DNA from: Holophagales bacterium
GTDB lineage: Bacteria > Acidobacteriota > Thermoanaerobaculia > UBA5066
Assembly (NCBI GenBank): GCA_016716705.1
Contig: JADJVF010000011.1
Span: 62,001-126,000, forward strand
Reading direction: 5' to 3'
DNA length: 64,000 nucleotides
Numbering within the stretch: the stretch's first letter is position 1; every line of letters starts with the position of its first letter. The notes beneath the pieces are model-generated. The model was given only the letters and a program-made list of their open reading frames with translations, did no database searches and was not told the DNA's origin. This document shows positions 1 to 9,720 of this stretch, piece by piece. Made by a program: the position numbers and the translations under genes.

Positions 1-14
1 AGCCTGCCGCTTCC

Positions 15-1235
15 GTGAGCCGGGTGCCGGGGCCTGCGGGCGCGTCCCCTTCCGCGACGGGGCGCGAGCTCTTCGCCGCCGGCTTCGTGACCTTCTCGCT
101 CCTCTACGAGACGCAGCCGGTCCTGCCTCTCATCGCCGGAACGTTCGGCCTCTCGCCGGCAGGGGCCAGCCTCTCGCTCTCGGCGGCGACCTTCGCCCTC
201 GCGCTCGGAATGGTCTTGGCGGCGCCGCTCTCCGACGCGAAGGGCCGGGTCGGGGTCCTGCGGGTGGCGCTCGTCCTCGCTGCGCTCCTCGGGCTCGTCG
301 TCCCGTTCGCGCCGACGTTCTCCCTCCTCGTGGTCCTCAGGGCCGTCCAGGGGCTCGCCCTCGCGGGCGTGCCCGCGGTCGCCATGGCCTATCTCTCCGA
401 GGAGGTCGAACCGAAGCGGGCCGGCGCCGCGATGGGGCTCTTCATCGCGGGGAACGCGGTGGGCGGGATGGTCGGGCGCCTCGTCGTGGGGCTCCTCTCC
501 GCACACCTCGGCTGGAAGGGAGGCCTGTGGGGGCTCGCCCTCCTCGACCTCGCGCTCGCGGCGTGGTTCGCTCGGAACGTCCCGCCGTCGCGACGCTTCC
601 GTCCGCGCCCCTTCGAGCGGGCCGCGATTCTCCGGGGGCTCGTCGCGAGCGGGCGCGACCCGGTCCTCCTCGGGCTCTGCGCGATGGGGTTCCTCGTCAT
701 GGGGAGCTTCGTCACGGTCTACAACTACCTGGCCTTCTCGCTCGAGGGGCCGCCCTGGCGGCTTTCGCCGTCGGTCGTCTCGTGGGTCTTTCTCCTCTAC
801 ACGGTCGGGGTCTTCACCTCGCCGCTCGCCGGGCGCCTCTCGGATCGCGTCGGAAGGCCGCGGGTCCTGATGGCCGGGGCGCTCCTTCAGCTCGCTGGGG
901 CGGCCGCGACGCTCGTCGTCCCGCTGCCGCTGAAGCTCCTCGGGCTCGCCGTCTTCACGCTCGGCTTCTTCACCGCCCACGCCGTCGCCTCGACCGGCGT
1001 CGCCCACCGGGGCGGCGCGGAGAAGGCGGCGGCGTCCGCGCACTACCTCCTCGCCTACTACACGGGCTCGAGCGCGGTCGGTACGCTCGGCGGGCTCGTC
1101 TTCGCGCGCGCCGGGTGGAGCGGCGTCGTGGCCCTCGTCTCGGCGCTCCTCGCGCTGGCGGTCGCCGTGGCCCTGGCGCTCGGAAGGACGGCGCGGGGAG
1201 CAGGGCGGGCGGCCCCCCCCGCTCCGGCCGGCTAG
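15..1235 (+). CDS. MFS transporter (YnfM/AraJ-like exporter)
   Basis: A 406-residue major facilitator protein with about 12 hydrophobic segments, predicted in the inner membrane. The N-terminal half has the MFS loop signature: LSDAKGRVGVL after the second helix and the RAVQG motif of helix 4. The second half repeats it as LSDRVGRPRVL, which matches the internal duplication of the family. The opening ETQPVLP and the overall pattern resemble the YnfM/AraJ group of drug or sugar efflux proteins, but the substrate cannot be read. The start is a GTG 14 bases into the window, so a longer N-terminus is unlikely but upstream context is missing. Its stop overlaps the stop of the convergent peptidase gene. 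Confidence 0.88.
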   Translation: MSRVPGPAGASPSATGRELFAAGFVTFSLLYETQPVLPLIAGTFGLSPAGASLSLSAATFALALGMVLAAPLSDAKGRVGVLRVALVLAALLGLVVPFAPTFSLLVVLRAVQGLALAGVPAVAMAYLSEEVEPKRAGAAMGLFIAGNAVGGMVGRLVVGLLSAHLGWKGGLWGLALLDLALAAWFARNVPPSRRFRPRPFERAAILRGLVASGRDPVLLGLCAMGFLVMGSFVTVYNYLAFSLEGPPWRLSPSVVSWVFLLYTVGVFTSPLAGRLSDRVGRPRVLMAGALLQLAGAAATLVVPLPLKLLGLAVFTLGFFTAHAVASTGVAHRGGAEKAAASAHYLLAYYTGSSAVGTLGGLVFARAGWSGVVALVSALLALAVAVALALGRTARGAGRAAPPAPAG

Positions 1236-2239
1236 AACCTCCCGGAGTCGACGTCCCGGAGGAACCGGAGGAGCCCCTCGAAGTAGCTCTTCTGGTCGTC
1301 GTAGATCGCCAGGTGGCTGCCGTCGGGGCAGTGGTGGTACCGGCCGCGTGCGAACGCCCCCGCCATCCACTCGAGGTGCGCGGGGTCCATCGTGTCGTGC
1401 CGGGCGCCGAGGACGAGCGTCGGGACGGTGATCGACGAAAGGTCCTTCGTCCGATCCCAATCGACGAGCTTTCCGGAGGCGCCCAGCTCGCTTGGCCCCT
1501 GCATCGGCACGTAGACCTTCGGGTTCAGGTGACGGAACGCCCGGCTCACCGGCTCGGGCCACTCGGCGGCGGGGATTCGGAGAACGTGGTGCTCGTAGTG
1601 GTGGGGGACGAGGAGCTCCATGTAGCGCGGGTGCTCGTGGTTCCCCTCGGCCTCGAGCCGCTGGATCTCCTCGAGCGCCTCCGGTGGCATCGCCGGCATG
1701 AGGACGTCCCGCGCGTAGGCGTTGTAGGCCGGGATGCTTGCCATCATGTTGGAGACGATGAGACCGCGCAGGTGCTCCTGGTGCTTCAGGGCGTACTCGA
1801 TGGCCAGGATGCCTCCCCACGACTGGCCCAGCAGAAAGAAGCTCCGCCGGTCGAGGCCGAGTGCCGCGCGGACCTGCTCGACCTCGTCGACGAACCGCGG
1901 GAGCTCCCAGAGCTCGGGAGCCTCGGGCTGGTCGCTGTAGAAGGAGCCGAGCTGGTCGTAGTAGTAGTACTCGACGCCGGCGCCGGGGAACCAGCTGTCG
2001 CACGCTTCGAAGTACTCGTGGGTGACGCCAGGTCCGCCGTGGAGAAGGAGGACCTTGACGCGCGGGTTGTTCCCCACCCGCTTCGTCCAGACGCGAAACG
2101 TTCCGGCGGGCGTTTCGACCGGGATCACCCGGACGCCGCCCGTGAGCGCGTCGGCGCGGCCCGAGGAGTCGAGGTAGCTCGCGAGCGACACGCCCCCGAC
2201 GGGCTCGACTGCGTCAGCGCGCGACACGTCCTTCGTCAT
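1232..2239 (-). CDS. Proline iminopeptidase family alpha/beta hydrolase
   Basis: A 335-residue alpha/beta hydrolase of the prolyl aminopeptidase family (peptidase S33), which removes N-terminal proline from peptides. The family's oxyanion signature HGGPG is present, as is the nucleophile elbow GQSWGG. A late Asp (GARHDTMD) and His (DGSHLAIY) complete a plausible Ser-Asp-His triad. No signal peptide is visible, so it is probably cytoplasmic. The ATG at 2239 was chosen because AGGAGG lies 5-6 nt upstream; the open frame continues further upstream but without support. The stop codon overlaps that of the convergent MFS gene. Confidence 0.9.
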   Translation of the reverse strand: MTKDVSRADAVEPVGGVSLASYLDSSGRADALTGGVRVIPVETPAGTFRVWTKRVGNNPRVKVLLLHGGPGVTHEYFEACDSWFPGAGVEYYYYDQLGSFYSDQPEAPELWELPRFVDEVEQVRAALGLDRRSFFLLGQSWGGILAIEYALKHQEHLRGLIVSNMMASIPAYNAYARDVLMPAMPPEALEEIQRLEAEGNHEHPRYMELLVPHHYEHHVLRIPAAEWPEPVSRAFRHLNPKVYVPMQGPSELGASGKLVDWDRTKDLSSITVPTLVLGARHDTMDPAHLEWMAGAFARGRYHHCPDGSHLAIYDDQKSYFEGLLRFLRDVDSGRF

Positions 2240-2428
2240 GAAGCCTCCTGTGCCGGTGGAGAACGCCACCGGCCGGCAGGGCGGGCGGCGAGGAAGTGAA
2301 CGTCGAAGCGGTTGGCGGCAGGACTTTACGGCAGGAACGGCCGGAATGCGACGCCCACGCGGGACCGCTCGTCCGTCAACTATCCTCGTGCGGTCGTCGG
2401 CGACCGAACTGGCGGCCGGGAGAGAGAG

Positions 2429-3460
2429 ATGAGCCACCTCCGGGGAGCGTTCGCGGTATTCACGCTTGCTGTCCTTCCCCTGGCCGGTTGCGCCACGGGC
2501 ACGAAGAGGGCGGCGTCGTTCGCCGAGGCGGTGAAGGCCCGGCCCGACGTGACGATCGTCGTCACCGACTCGGGCCTCGGCGGTCTCTCCGTCGTCGCCG
2601 ACCTGGCGGCGCGGCTCCCGCAGAGCGGCATCGCCCGCTCGGCGCGCGTCGTCTTCGTCAATGCCCTTCTCGACGACGCCATCGGCTACAACGACCTGAA
2701 GGACGAGGCCGACAAGGTCCGCGTCTTCGACGCCGCCCTCGCGGCGATGGAGAGCCGCTACCGACCCGACCTCGTCCTCGTCGCCTGCAACACGCTCTCG
2801 GTCTTCTACGAGAAGACGGAGCACGCCCGGCGGGGGACGACGGAGACAGTCAGCATCGTCCCCATGGGGGCGGAGCTCATCGAGCGGACGCTGAAGGAGA
2901 CGCCGGACGCCACCGCGATGATCTTCGCGACGAAGGGGACGATCGACTCCGGGGCCCACCGCCGCCTCCTTCTCGGCAACGGGGTCTCCGGCGCGAGGAT
3001 CGTCGGGCAGGCGTGCCCGAAGCTCACCGGCGCGATCGAGAGGGGTGCGCACAGCGAGGAGACGGCCGGCCGGATCCGAGGGTTCGTGGAGGAGGCGATC
3101 GGGAGTCTCCCGGAGAAGAAGGGCCCGCTCGTCGTGAGCCTCAACTGCACCCACTTCGGCTACGCCCGGCCGCTCTGGGAGGAGACCTTCGAGAAGCTCG
3201 GCTACCCGGGGGTGAAGGTCCTCGACCCCAATCCGCTCATGACCGACCTCGTCCTGCGGGAGGGTGGGGCGAAGCGCTACCCGGAGACGAAGGTGACGGT
3301 CGAGGTCGTCTCGAAGACGCCGATCACGCCCGACGTGAAGGCCGCCCTCGGCGCCCTCCTCCGGACGACCTCGCCCGCGACGGCGGACGCGCTCGAGAAG
3401 TACACGCACGCCCCGGACCTCTTCCACGTCGCGATCGAGCCGTCGGCGCTCGTCCGCTGA
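2429..3460 (+). CDS. Glutamate/aspartate racemase-like lipoprotein
   Basis: A 343-residue homologue of MurI-type glutamate racemase that carries a lipoprotein signal. The N-terminus is a short charged stretch, a hydrophobic run and the lipobox LAGC (Cys around residue 20). The mature part has all three racemase signatures: VTDSGLGGLSVV, VACNTLS (first catalytic Cys) and LNCTHFGYA (second catalytic Cys), in the usual order and spacing. MurI makes cytoplasmic D-glutamate for peptidoglycan, so export to the periplasm points to a different substrate or role. The ATG at 2429 was chosen because it directly precedes the signal peptide and follows GGGAGAGAGA; an upstream in-frame start at 2312 would bury the lipobox. 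A possible -10 element TATCCT lies at about 2390. Confidence 0.82.
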   Translation: MSHLRGAFAVFTLAVLPLAGCATGTKRAASFAEAVKARPDVTIVVTDSGLGGLSVVADLAARLPQSGIARSARVVFVNALLDDAIGYNDLKDEADKVRVFDAALAAMESRYRPDLVLVACNTLSVFYEKTEHARRGTTETVSIVPMGAELIERTLKETPDATAMIFATKGTIDSGAHRRLLLGNGVSGARIVGQACPKLTGAIERGAHSEETAGRIRGFVEEAIGSLPEKKGPLVVSLNCTHFGYARPLWEETFEKLGYPGVKVLDPNPLMTDLVLREGGAKRYPETKVTVEVVSKTPITPDVKAALGALLRTTSPATADALEKYTHAPDLFHVAIEPSALVR

Positions 3461-3596
3461 GGCGTGCCGGGGAGCAGCCCCGACGAGGCGGACGGGTTCG
3501 ACGGGGGGCGGGATCGCCCCTGCCGGAAACCTGCCGCGACGCAGCGCGTACCTCGGAAAGGTGCCCCTCCGCAGAGGTCGGTCCGAGGAGGAACGG

Positions 3597-5075
3597 ATGA
3601 GAAGAATCGTTCCTGCCGCAGCGGCTATCGCGGCTTTTCTTGCTCTTTCCGCCGCGCCTGCCCTGGGCCAGGAGAAGCCGCGCGCCTTCGCAAGCTACGC
3701 AGAGATGCGCGCGGAGGCGGGGCGCCTTTCGAACGACGAGAAGTACGCCGAGGCTGCGGCCATCCTCGAGAAGGCGATCGACGCGTATCCCGATCGGCTT
3801 CGTGCCAACACGTACAACCTCGCCTTGATGCGCGTGAGGCTCGGGGAGCCGGAGAATGCGGCAGAGGCTCTCGAGCTCGGTCTCTCCCGCGGGGCCTGGT
3901 ACGGCAAGTTCGATTTTTTCGCCGAGCTCTGGGCTCCGCTGAAGGCGCTACCGCGCTTCGCGGAGATCGAGAGGCGCTGCGAGGCGCGCAGGGCCGAGGC
4001 CGAGAAGCTCCTGAAGCCGCGACTGGACGTCGCCGTTCCCCCCGGCGCCAGGGCGGGTGCGAAGCTCCCGCTCTTCATCGCGCTTCACGGCGGGGGCGAG
4101 AACGTCGACGCCTTCCGCCCGCACTGGACCTCTCCGCTTCTCGAGCAGGGCTTCGTCGTGGCCTACCCGCAGTCGACCCAGCTCGTCGCGCCCGACGGAT
4201 ACGACTGGATGCAGGACGCCCCGCGCACGCTCCGCGAGCTGAAGGACGTCTACACCAGGCTCGTCGCGGATTACCCGGTCGACGCGTCCCGGGTCGTCGT
4301 CGGCGGTTTCTCGTCGGGCGGGGCGGCGGCCCTCGAGGTGGTCGCCGCCGGGACGTTCCCGGTGTCCGGTTTCGTCTCCCTCTGCCCGCCGAGACCGCCC
4401 GGCCTCACGGCCGAGAAGGCCCGGGCCGCGGCGTCGCGGGGCGTGAAGGGGACGCTGCTCACGACCGAACGGGATGGGCGTCTCGCCGACCAGAAGGAGA
4501 TGGCCGAGCTGATGCGGGGCGCGGGGCTCCTCGTCGATTTCGTCGTGACGCCCGACATCGGCCACTGGTACCCCGCGGACCTCGCCGCGAGGATCGATTC
4601 CACTCTCCGGGCGGTCGTTCCGCTCGGGCTGCCAGGAGCGGCGGGTGAGAGAGCCGTGGTCGAAGCGGCGATCCGCGACTCCATCGGCTGGGCGCTCGGG
4701 AAGGACAGGGCGCGCCTGGAGAGCATCCTGACGCACGACGACGACCTCTTCATCTTTCATCCCGACTCGAAGTCGAACGTGAGTGGGTGGGCCGCATTCT
4801 CGAAGCTTCTGGACGGGTTCATGGATCCCCGCTTCGTGGCGACCCGCTTCGAGGTGAGAGACCTCGCCATCACCTTCTCCCGCGGGGGAGACGTGGCCTG
4901 GTTCTCGACGCTTCTGGAGGATTGCGGCACCTGGGAGGGGAAGGAGTCGTGCTGGAAGGACACCCGCTGGACGGGGGTCCTCGAGAAGCGGGGCGGAACC
5001 TGGAGGATCGTCCAGATGCACTTTTCGTTCGCCAGGGACAAGGTCCTCGCGGAGTGCCCTGTCCCCGCGGCTTAG
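3597..5075 (+). CDS. Secreted alpha/beta hydrolase with TPR-like and SnoaL-like domains
   Basis: A 492-residue exported protein in three parts. Residues 1-22 are a signal peptide ending in ALG-QE. Residues 30-130 are helical and TPR-like (asparagine-rich NTYNLALMRVRLGE region). Residues about 150-350 are an alpha/beta hydrolase of the phospholipase/carboxylesterase or feruloyl-esterase type: LHGGGEN forms the oxyanion loop, GGFSSGG the nucleophile elbow, and GHWYP supplies the likely catalytic His. The last 130 residues resemble a SnoaL/DUF4440 cone domain (LTHDDDLFIFHPD, TRWTGVLEKRGGTWRIVQMHFS). The ATG at 3597 follows GAGGAGGAAC, a strong ribosome binding site. The substrate is unknown. Confidence 0.78.
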   Translation: MRRIVPAAAAIAAFLALSAAPALGQEKPRAFASYAEMRAEAGRLSNDEKYAEAAAILEKAIDAYPDRLRANTYNLALMRVRLGEPENAAEALELGLSRGAWYGKFDFFAELWAPLKALPRFAEIERRCEARRAEAEKLLKPRLDVAVPPGARAGAKLPLFIALHGGGENVDAFRPHWTSPLLEQGFVVAYPQSTQLVAPDGYDWMQDAPRTLRELKDVYTRLVADYPVDASRVVVGGFSSGGAAALEVVAAGTFPVSGFVSLCPPRPPGLTAEKARAAASRGVKGTLLTTERDGRLADQKEMAELMRGAGLLVDFVVTPDIGHWYPADLAARIDSTLRAVVPLGLPGAAGERAVVEAAIRDSIGWALGKDRARLESILTHDDDLFIFHPDSKSNVSGWAAFSKLLDGFMDPRFVATRFEVRDLAITFSRGGDVAWFSTLLEDCGTWEGKESCWKDTRWTGVLEKRGGTWRIVQMHFSFARDKVLAECPVPAA

Positions 5076-5121
5076 CCGCCCTCGACGGGAAGGACGCGTC
5101 TTCGGCTAACCTCAGCGGGAG

Positions 5122-6272
5122 ATGCCGTTTCGCTCCCGGACCCTCCTGGTGCTCTTCCTCCTCGGGCGGCCGCTCGTCGCTGCCGAACCCCCGTTCGCGA
5201 CGGAGCTGGCGATCGGGTTCGGGTACGAGGGGAGCGCGATGCAGCGACCCGTCGTCGTTCTCGACGGGACCCCCTCGTCCGCCTACGAGTACTCCGCCGA
5301 CGGAAGGGCGCACACGGTCGACGTCGCGGCGACGCGCTGGTTCTCGCCGGTCGGCGACGACGACCGGACTCCCTTCGCGCTTCTGCCGTACGTCGCGCGG
5401 TCCTCGAGCGCCACGGCGCGCTTCGCCCTGACCGGGACGAGCCGCGACTCGTTCGGGAGCTTCTCGGGGCAGGAGTCGAGCCTGGAAGTTCGGCTCGCGG
5501 GAGACGGATCGCTCCGTGAGGCGGACCTTTCGGCCGAGTGGTTCTTCGGGAGGAGCCTCGCCGTGCGCGGGAGCTTCGAATACGGAAACGAGCGGGAGAC
5601 GGCTGCGTCGACCGGCGTGGAACGCCCCTCGGGCCGGGCCGACGTCTCGACGGCCGGGACGCGCTCGTCGAGCGCGACGGGCTCGCTCGGCCTCGCCCTC
5701 CGCCTCGGCGAGCACGAGGTGAGCGCTACGGGGAGCTACGGTGAATCGGACCAGACGCGCGACGACGCGAGCGCTTTCACCGGGAGCGCGCAGCCCTTCT
5801 TCTCGACCCTGACCTCGGAGGGGATCGTCCGGCGGGCGACGCTCGGCACGCGCCTTCTCTTTTTCGATCGGCGCCTCGCCGTCGACGCCTCGGCGAGCAC
5901 CGCCGAGACGACCTCCTCCTCGGACCTCGCGACGGCCCTCTCCGGCCCCTTCGTCCAGGGGCGGGCATCTCGAGGATCGCGACCGTCGAGGCGACCTGGT
6001 TCGCGACGCGCCGCCTCGGCCTCTCGGCCGGCTTCGGGTTCGGCTCGCAGGACGTGTCCTCCGGCTCGCCCGGGCGGCTCCGGCCGTCGCGGTCGGAGAC
6101 GGCACGAACGTTCTCCGCGAGCCTCCGGTGGTTCGCGTCGGAGCGGGTCTCCGTCGTCCTTTCGGCGTCGCGGACCCGGAGCGAGGAGATCACGCCTCCC
6201 GATTCGAGCACCTACCAGCGCTTCGAGGAGACCGTCGACCGTGTGACGCTCGGAGCGGCGCTGAGGTTCTGA
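5122..6272 (+). CDS. Outer-membrane beta-barrel protein (one frameshift)
   Basis: A protein of about 383 residues with a signal peptide (hydrophobic run ending LVAAEPP) and long alternating strands such as RYSADGRAHTVDVA-type patterns and SVVLSASRTRS, ending in LRF, the aromatic C-terminus typical of barrel proteins handled by the BAM complex. The reading frame breaks near 5958: upstream residues end in GPFVQG, and a strong continuation (AGISRIATVEATWF) lies in another frame. One missing G in the GGGG run restores the whole protein. The start has TAACCT 9 nt upstream. No porin or receptor subfamily is recognisable. It precedes the antiporter gene by one base. Confidence 0.62.
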
Positions 6273-6273
6273 C

Positions 6274-8257
6274 GTGCACGGGTCGGTCTTCCTCCGCGAT
6301 CTGGCGTGGGTCCTCGCGGCCTCCCTCCCGGTGCTCTTCCTCTTCCGGAAGCTGAAGGCGCCCGCCATCGCCGCGTTCCTCGTGACGGGAATGCTGATCG
6401 GCCCGCACGCGCTCGGTCTCGTGGAGGACCCGGCCCGCGTCAGCGGGATCGCCGAGCTCGGCGTGGCGCTCATCCTCTTCTTCGTCGGCCTGGAGTTCCC
6501 GCTCGCCCGGCTCAAGACGATGGGGCGGTCGGCGCTCGTCGGGGGCTCCCTCCAGATGGCCTTCGCCGCGGCCGCGACGGCTGCCGCGCTACTGGCCTTC
6601 GGCGTCCCCGCGCGCGAGGCGGTCTTCGCAGGCATCCTCGTCTCGGTCTCCTCGACCGCCGTCGTCCTTCCGGTCCTCGCGGCGCGCGACGAGCTCGGCG
6701 GACCTGCTGGCAAGCAGTTCCTCGGCGTCGCGCTCTTCCAGGACCTCGCCGTCATTCCCCTCGTCCTCCTCCTCCCCGCCCTCGCGCCGCAGGGAAACGG
6801 GGCGCCCGACCTGGGACCGCGTGCTGACGAAGGTCGGCGTCGCCGCGGTCGGAACGGTCCTCCTCGTCGCCGTCGCCCGCTTCCTCGTACCGAGGGTCCT
6901 CGACCGATTCGTCCGCGTGGCGGGGCCGGAGACCTTCACGGCCGCGGCCCTCGTCGTCGTCCTCGGCATCGTCGCCCTCGTCGAGACCGCGGGCGCGTCG
7001 GCGGCGATGGGTGCCTTCGCGGCGGGGATCGTCCTGGCCGAGAGCGAGTCGATCGCCGACGTCTCCTCGACGTTCGCGCCGTTTCGCGACGTCCTTTCGA
7101 GCCTTTTCTTCATCTCGGTCGGGATGCTCTTCGACCCGCAGTTCCTGGCCCATCACCCGGGTCTGGTCCTCGCCGGCGCGGCGTTCGTCGTCGGGGCGAA
7201 GCTGCTCACGGCCTACCCGGCGCTGCGGATCGCGAGGGCCGTCCCGAAGACGGCCGTCCGCGCCGCGCTCGCCCTCGCCAACGTCGGCGAGTTCTCGTTC
7301 GTCCTCGCGCTCGCGGGCGGGAAGCTGGGGCTCCTCGGCGCGTCGGGGCAGCAGCTCTTCGTGGCCGTCGCCGTCCTGACGATCCTCCTCGTGCCGTTCG
7401 TGATCGGCGCCGGGCCGGCGCTCGCGGCGCGGCTCCCCGACGTGCACACCGACCGTGAGCCGGTCGCCTCGGAGCTGCGCCGCGGACACGTCGTCGTCGT
7501 CGGCTACGGCCTGAACGGGAGCAACGTCGCGCGCGTCCTCGGAGAGACGGGGCTGAAGACGGTCGTCGTCGAGGCGGACGCGGACCGCGCCGACAACGCG
7601 CGGCGCGACGGCGTGGCGGTGCTCCTGGCGGACGCGACGGGCGTCGAGGGGCTGTTGATGGCGGGCATCGTGCGGGCTCGAGCCGTCGTCGTGACGATTC
7701 CCGACCCGGGAGCGAGCCGGAAGGTGGTGCGGATCTGCCGGTCGCGCAACGCCGACGTGCGGATCATCGTCAGGACGCGGTACATCCGGGAGGTCGAGGA
7801 GCTTCGCCGCGCGGGAGCGGACGAAGTGATCCCGGAGGAGTTTGAGACGTCGATCGAGATCGTCGCGCGGGTCCTCCGCTCGCTTCACGTCCCGGGGAAC
7901 ATCATTGCGACGCAGGTCCGCATCCTCCGGGACGAGGCGTACAGGAAGCTCCGCGACCCGCAGGCGCGGCCCGAGGCGGGTCGGCGGCTGTCGGCGCTCA
8001 TGGCCGCCGGCACTTCGGACCTCGTCCTCATCCTCCCGGAGATGGCGGCAGCGGGGAAGACGCTCGGTGAGCTCCACCTCGAGGAGGAGCACGTCGCCGT
8101 CCCGGCGCTCCTGCGAGACGGCGTGCCGCTCGCGCCTCCACCTCTCGACGTCCCGATCGAGGCGGGCGACACGCTCCTGCTCGTCGGCGCGCACGAGGAT
8201 CTCGTCCACGCCACGAAGCGGCTGGAGGGGAGCGGGCCGGAAGAACCGGTGCGGTGA
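6274..8257 (+). CDS. Kef-type K+/H+ antiporter with TrkA-N and TrkA-C domains (one frameshift)
   Basis: A CPA2-family monovalent cation:proton antiporter of about 660 residues. The first 390 residues are membrane segments with CPA2 features (FFVGLEFPL, GVALFQDLAVIPLV, TAGASAAMGAFAAGI). From about residue 405 there is a TrkA-N Rossmann domain (GHVVVVGYGLNG) that would bind NAD(H) or nucleotides and gate the channel, then a TrkA-C domain near the C-terminus. The frame shifts near 6805: removing one C from the CCC run joins QGNGAP to TWDRVLTKVG. The GTG start lies 1 nt after the barrel gene's stop. The likely role is K+ efflux and pH or osmotic control. Confidence 0.85.
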
Positions 8258-9675
8258 GCGGGACGTAGGGCGGTCGAAGGACGAGCGCTCTGATCATCGC
8301 GACGGCGGCCGCACTCGTAGCCGCTTCGCTCTGGCTTTCGGCCGGGCTGCCCCTCGTCGCGCTGGCGGACTTCGTTCACGAGGACGCCCTCTCGGCGCCC
8401 TCTGGCTGACTCGCGAGGAGGGGATCTGGATCGTACCGGCCGTCGGGACGCTGCTCGCGGCGACGGTCGTTCGCACGGCGATCACCCATGGAAGGACGCG
8501 CCCCGTGGGCGAGGCGGCGCTGGTGGCGTTGCTCCCGGCCGGAGTCCTCGGAACCGTCCTCGTCGTGGTGGCCTTCGTGAACCTCCGGGTTTACGGGTCG
8601 TTCTCGGTGCGCGAGTCGTCGAGCGAGCCGTTCCTGTCGGCTTACGGCTCTCTCGTCCGCATCCGTTCTCTTCCGCCGGTTCCCCGGGTTCCCGCCTCGC
8701 GCGAGCTGCGTCTCCGTGCCTACGCCCAGAGCCCGGCCCTGCGGCCCCTCGAGCCGCATCTGGAAGGAGAGGTCGGGCGGAGGTTCATCGCCTCGAGCGA
8801 ATGGCTGATCCCTGAGGCGAAGGGCGAGATCACCGCCGGATGGCTCCAGTTCGCCCTTCGCGAATCGGCGGCGAGGACCGGGCGCTACCGCGACGCCCGA
8901 ACGGCCGCGGGGTTCTGGAAGCAGGTCGCGCGAGAGCTGGACGACGCCTGCGACCGGGGGCGGCTTGCGTGCGGGCCGAATCCACGGTCGATGACGCCGG
9001 CGGACGCGACGGCGCAGCTCCCCGCCGTCTTCGCGGACCTTCCCCGGACCCTCGCGTTCCTGGCCACTTCGGTGGACTCCGCCCCGGCGCTGCGGAATGC
9101 CGCGTGGAGCCGGGGGTCGAGGGAGTCCCGCATCGTCTTCGCCCGTACGACACGCGAGCGGCTGGCTCCCGCGGCGGACGAACCCCGCTGGTTCCGCGTC
9201 TTCGGCTGGGCCTTCCAGCGAGGGGGGGCTCCCGTCGCCTGGAGGGTTCTCGGTCCGGACGGCGCGCCGGTTCCCTCTGGCGTCCGCCACCTGGCGAGCG
9301 GGGACGTCGCCGCCGCGACCCGGTGTCTCCGGGCGAGAGGCTCGGGCCCCCCCGCGAGCGCTCGAGCTGAGCATCGTTGCCGTGCAGGTCGCGCCGCCCC
9401 CGACGGGGCCAGGAGAGTACGAGCGGAACGAGACGCGATTGGCCGCGCTGAGGGGAATCGCTGGCGCCTACCGGCGAATCCTGACACCGGGCCTCCCGGT
9501 GGCCATCGTGCTCTTCGCCCTCGCGGCGGGTGTCGCGGCACTTCGCCGTCGGGGCGGCCCCGGCGTGGTCGTCGCAGGCGCACTCCTCGCCGGAGTCGTG
9601 GCGCGCGTGGCGCTGCTCGCCCTCATCGACCGGCTGTTCCGCCGTGAAGGCCACGGGTCCTCAGGCGCCCTCTAA
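8258..9675 (+). pseudogene. Decayed copy of the downstream GT-C-like membrane protein
   Basis: This stretch has no intact gene but is a damaged paralogue of the gene at 9721. Around 8294-8400 it matches the paralogue's N-terminus (AGLPLVALADFVHEDAL against SVLPLTAIGGASADDAL). It then jumps straight to GALWLTREEGIWIVPAV, so roughly 130-150 codons are missing, with GCCCTCT repeated at the junction. The frame then runs to about 9340 with clear similarity, shifts, loses part of the periplasmic domain, and ends with the C-terminal membrane segments (RLAALRGIAGAYRRI...). Two deletions and a frame change make it non-functional as a full protein. It may still be translated in pieces, but I see no good start. 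Confidence 0.8.
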
Positions 9676-9720
9676 GCTCGGGTAGGAGCGCGCCGGGGAG
9701 TGCCTGCTACGCTCGCCGCC

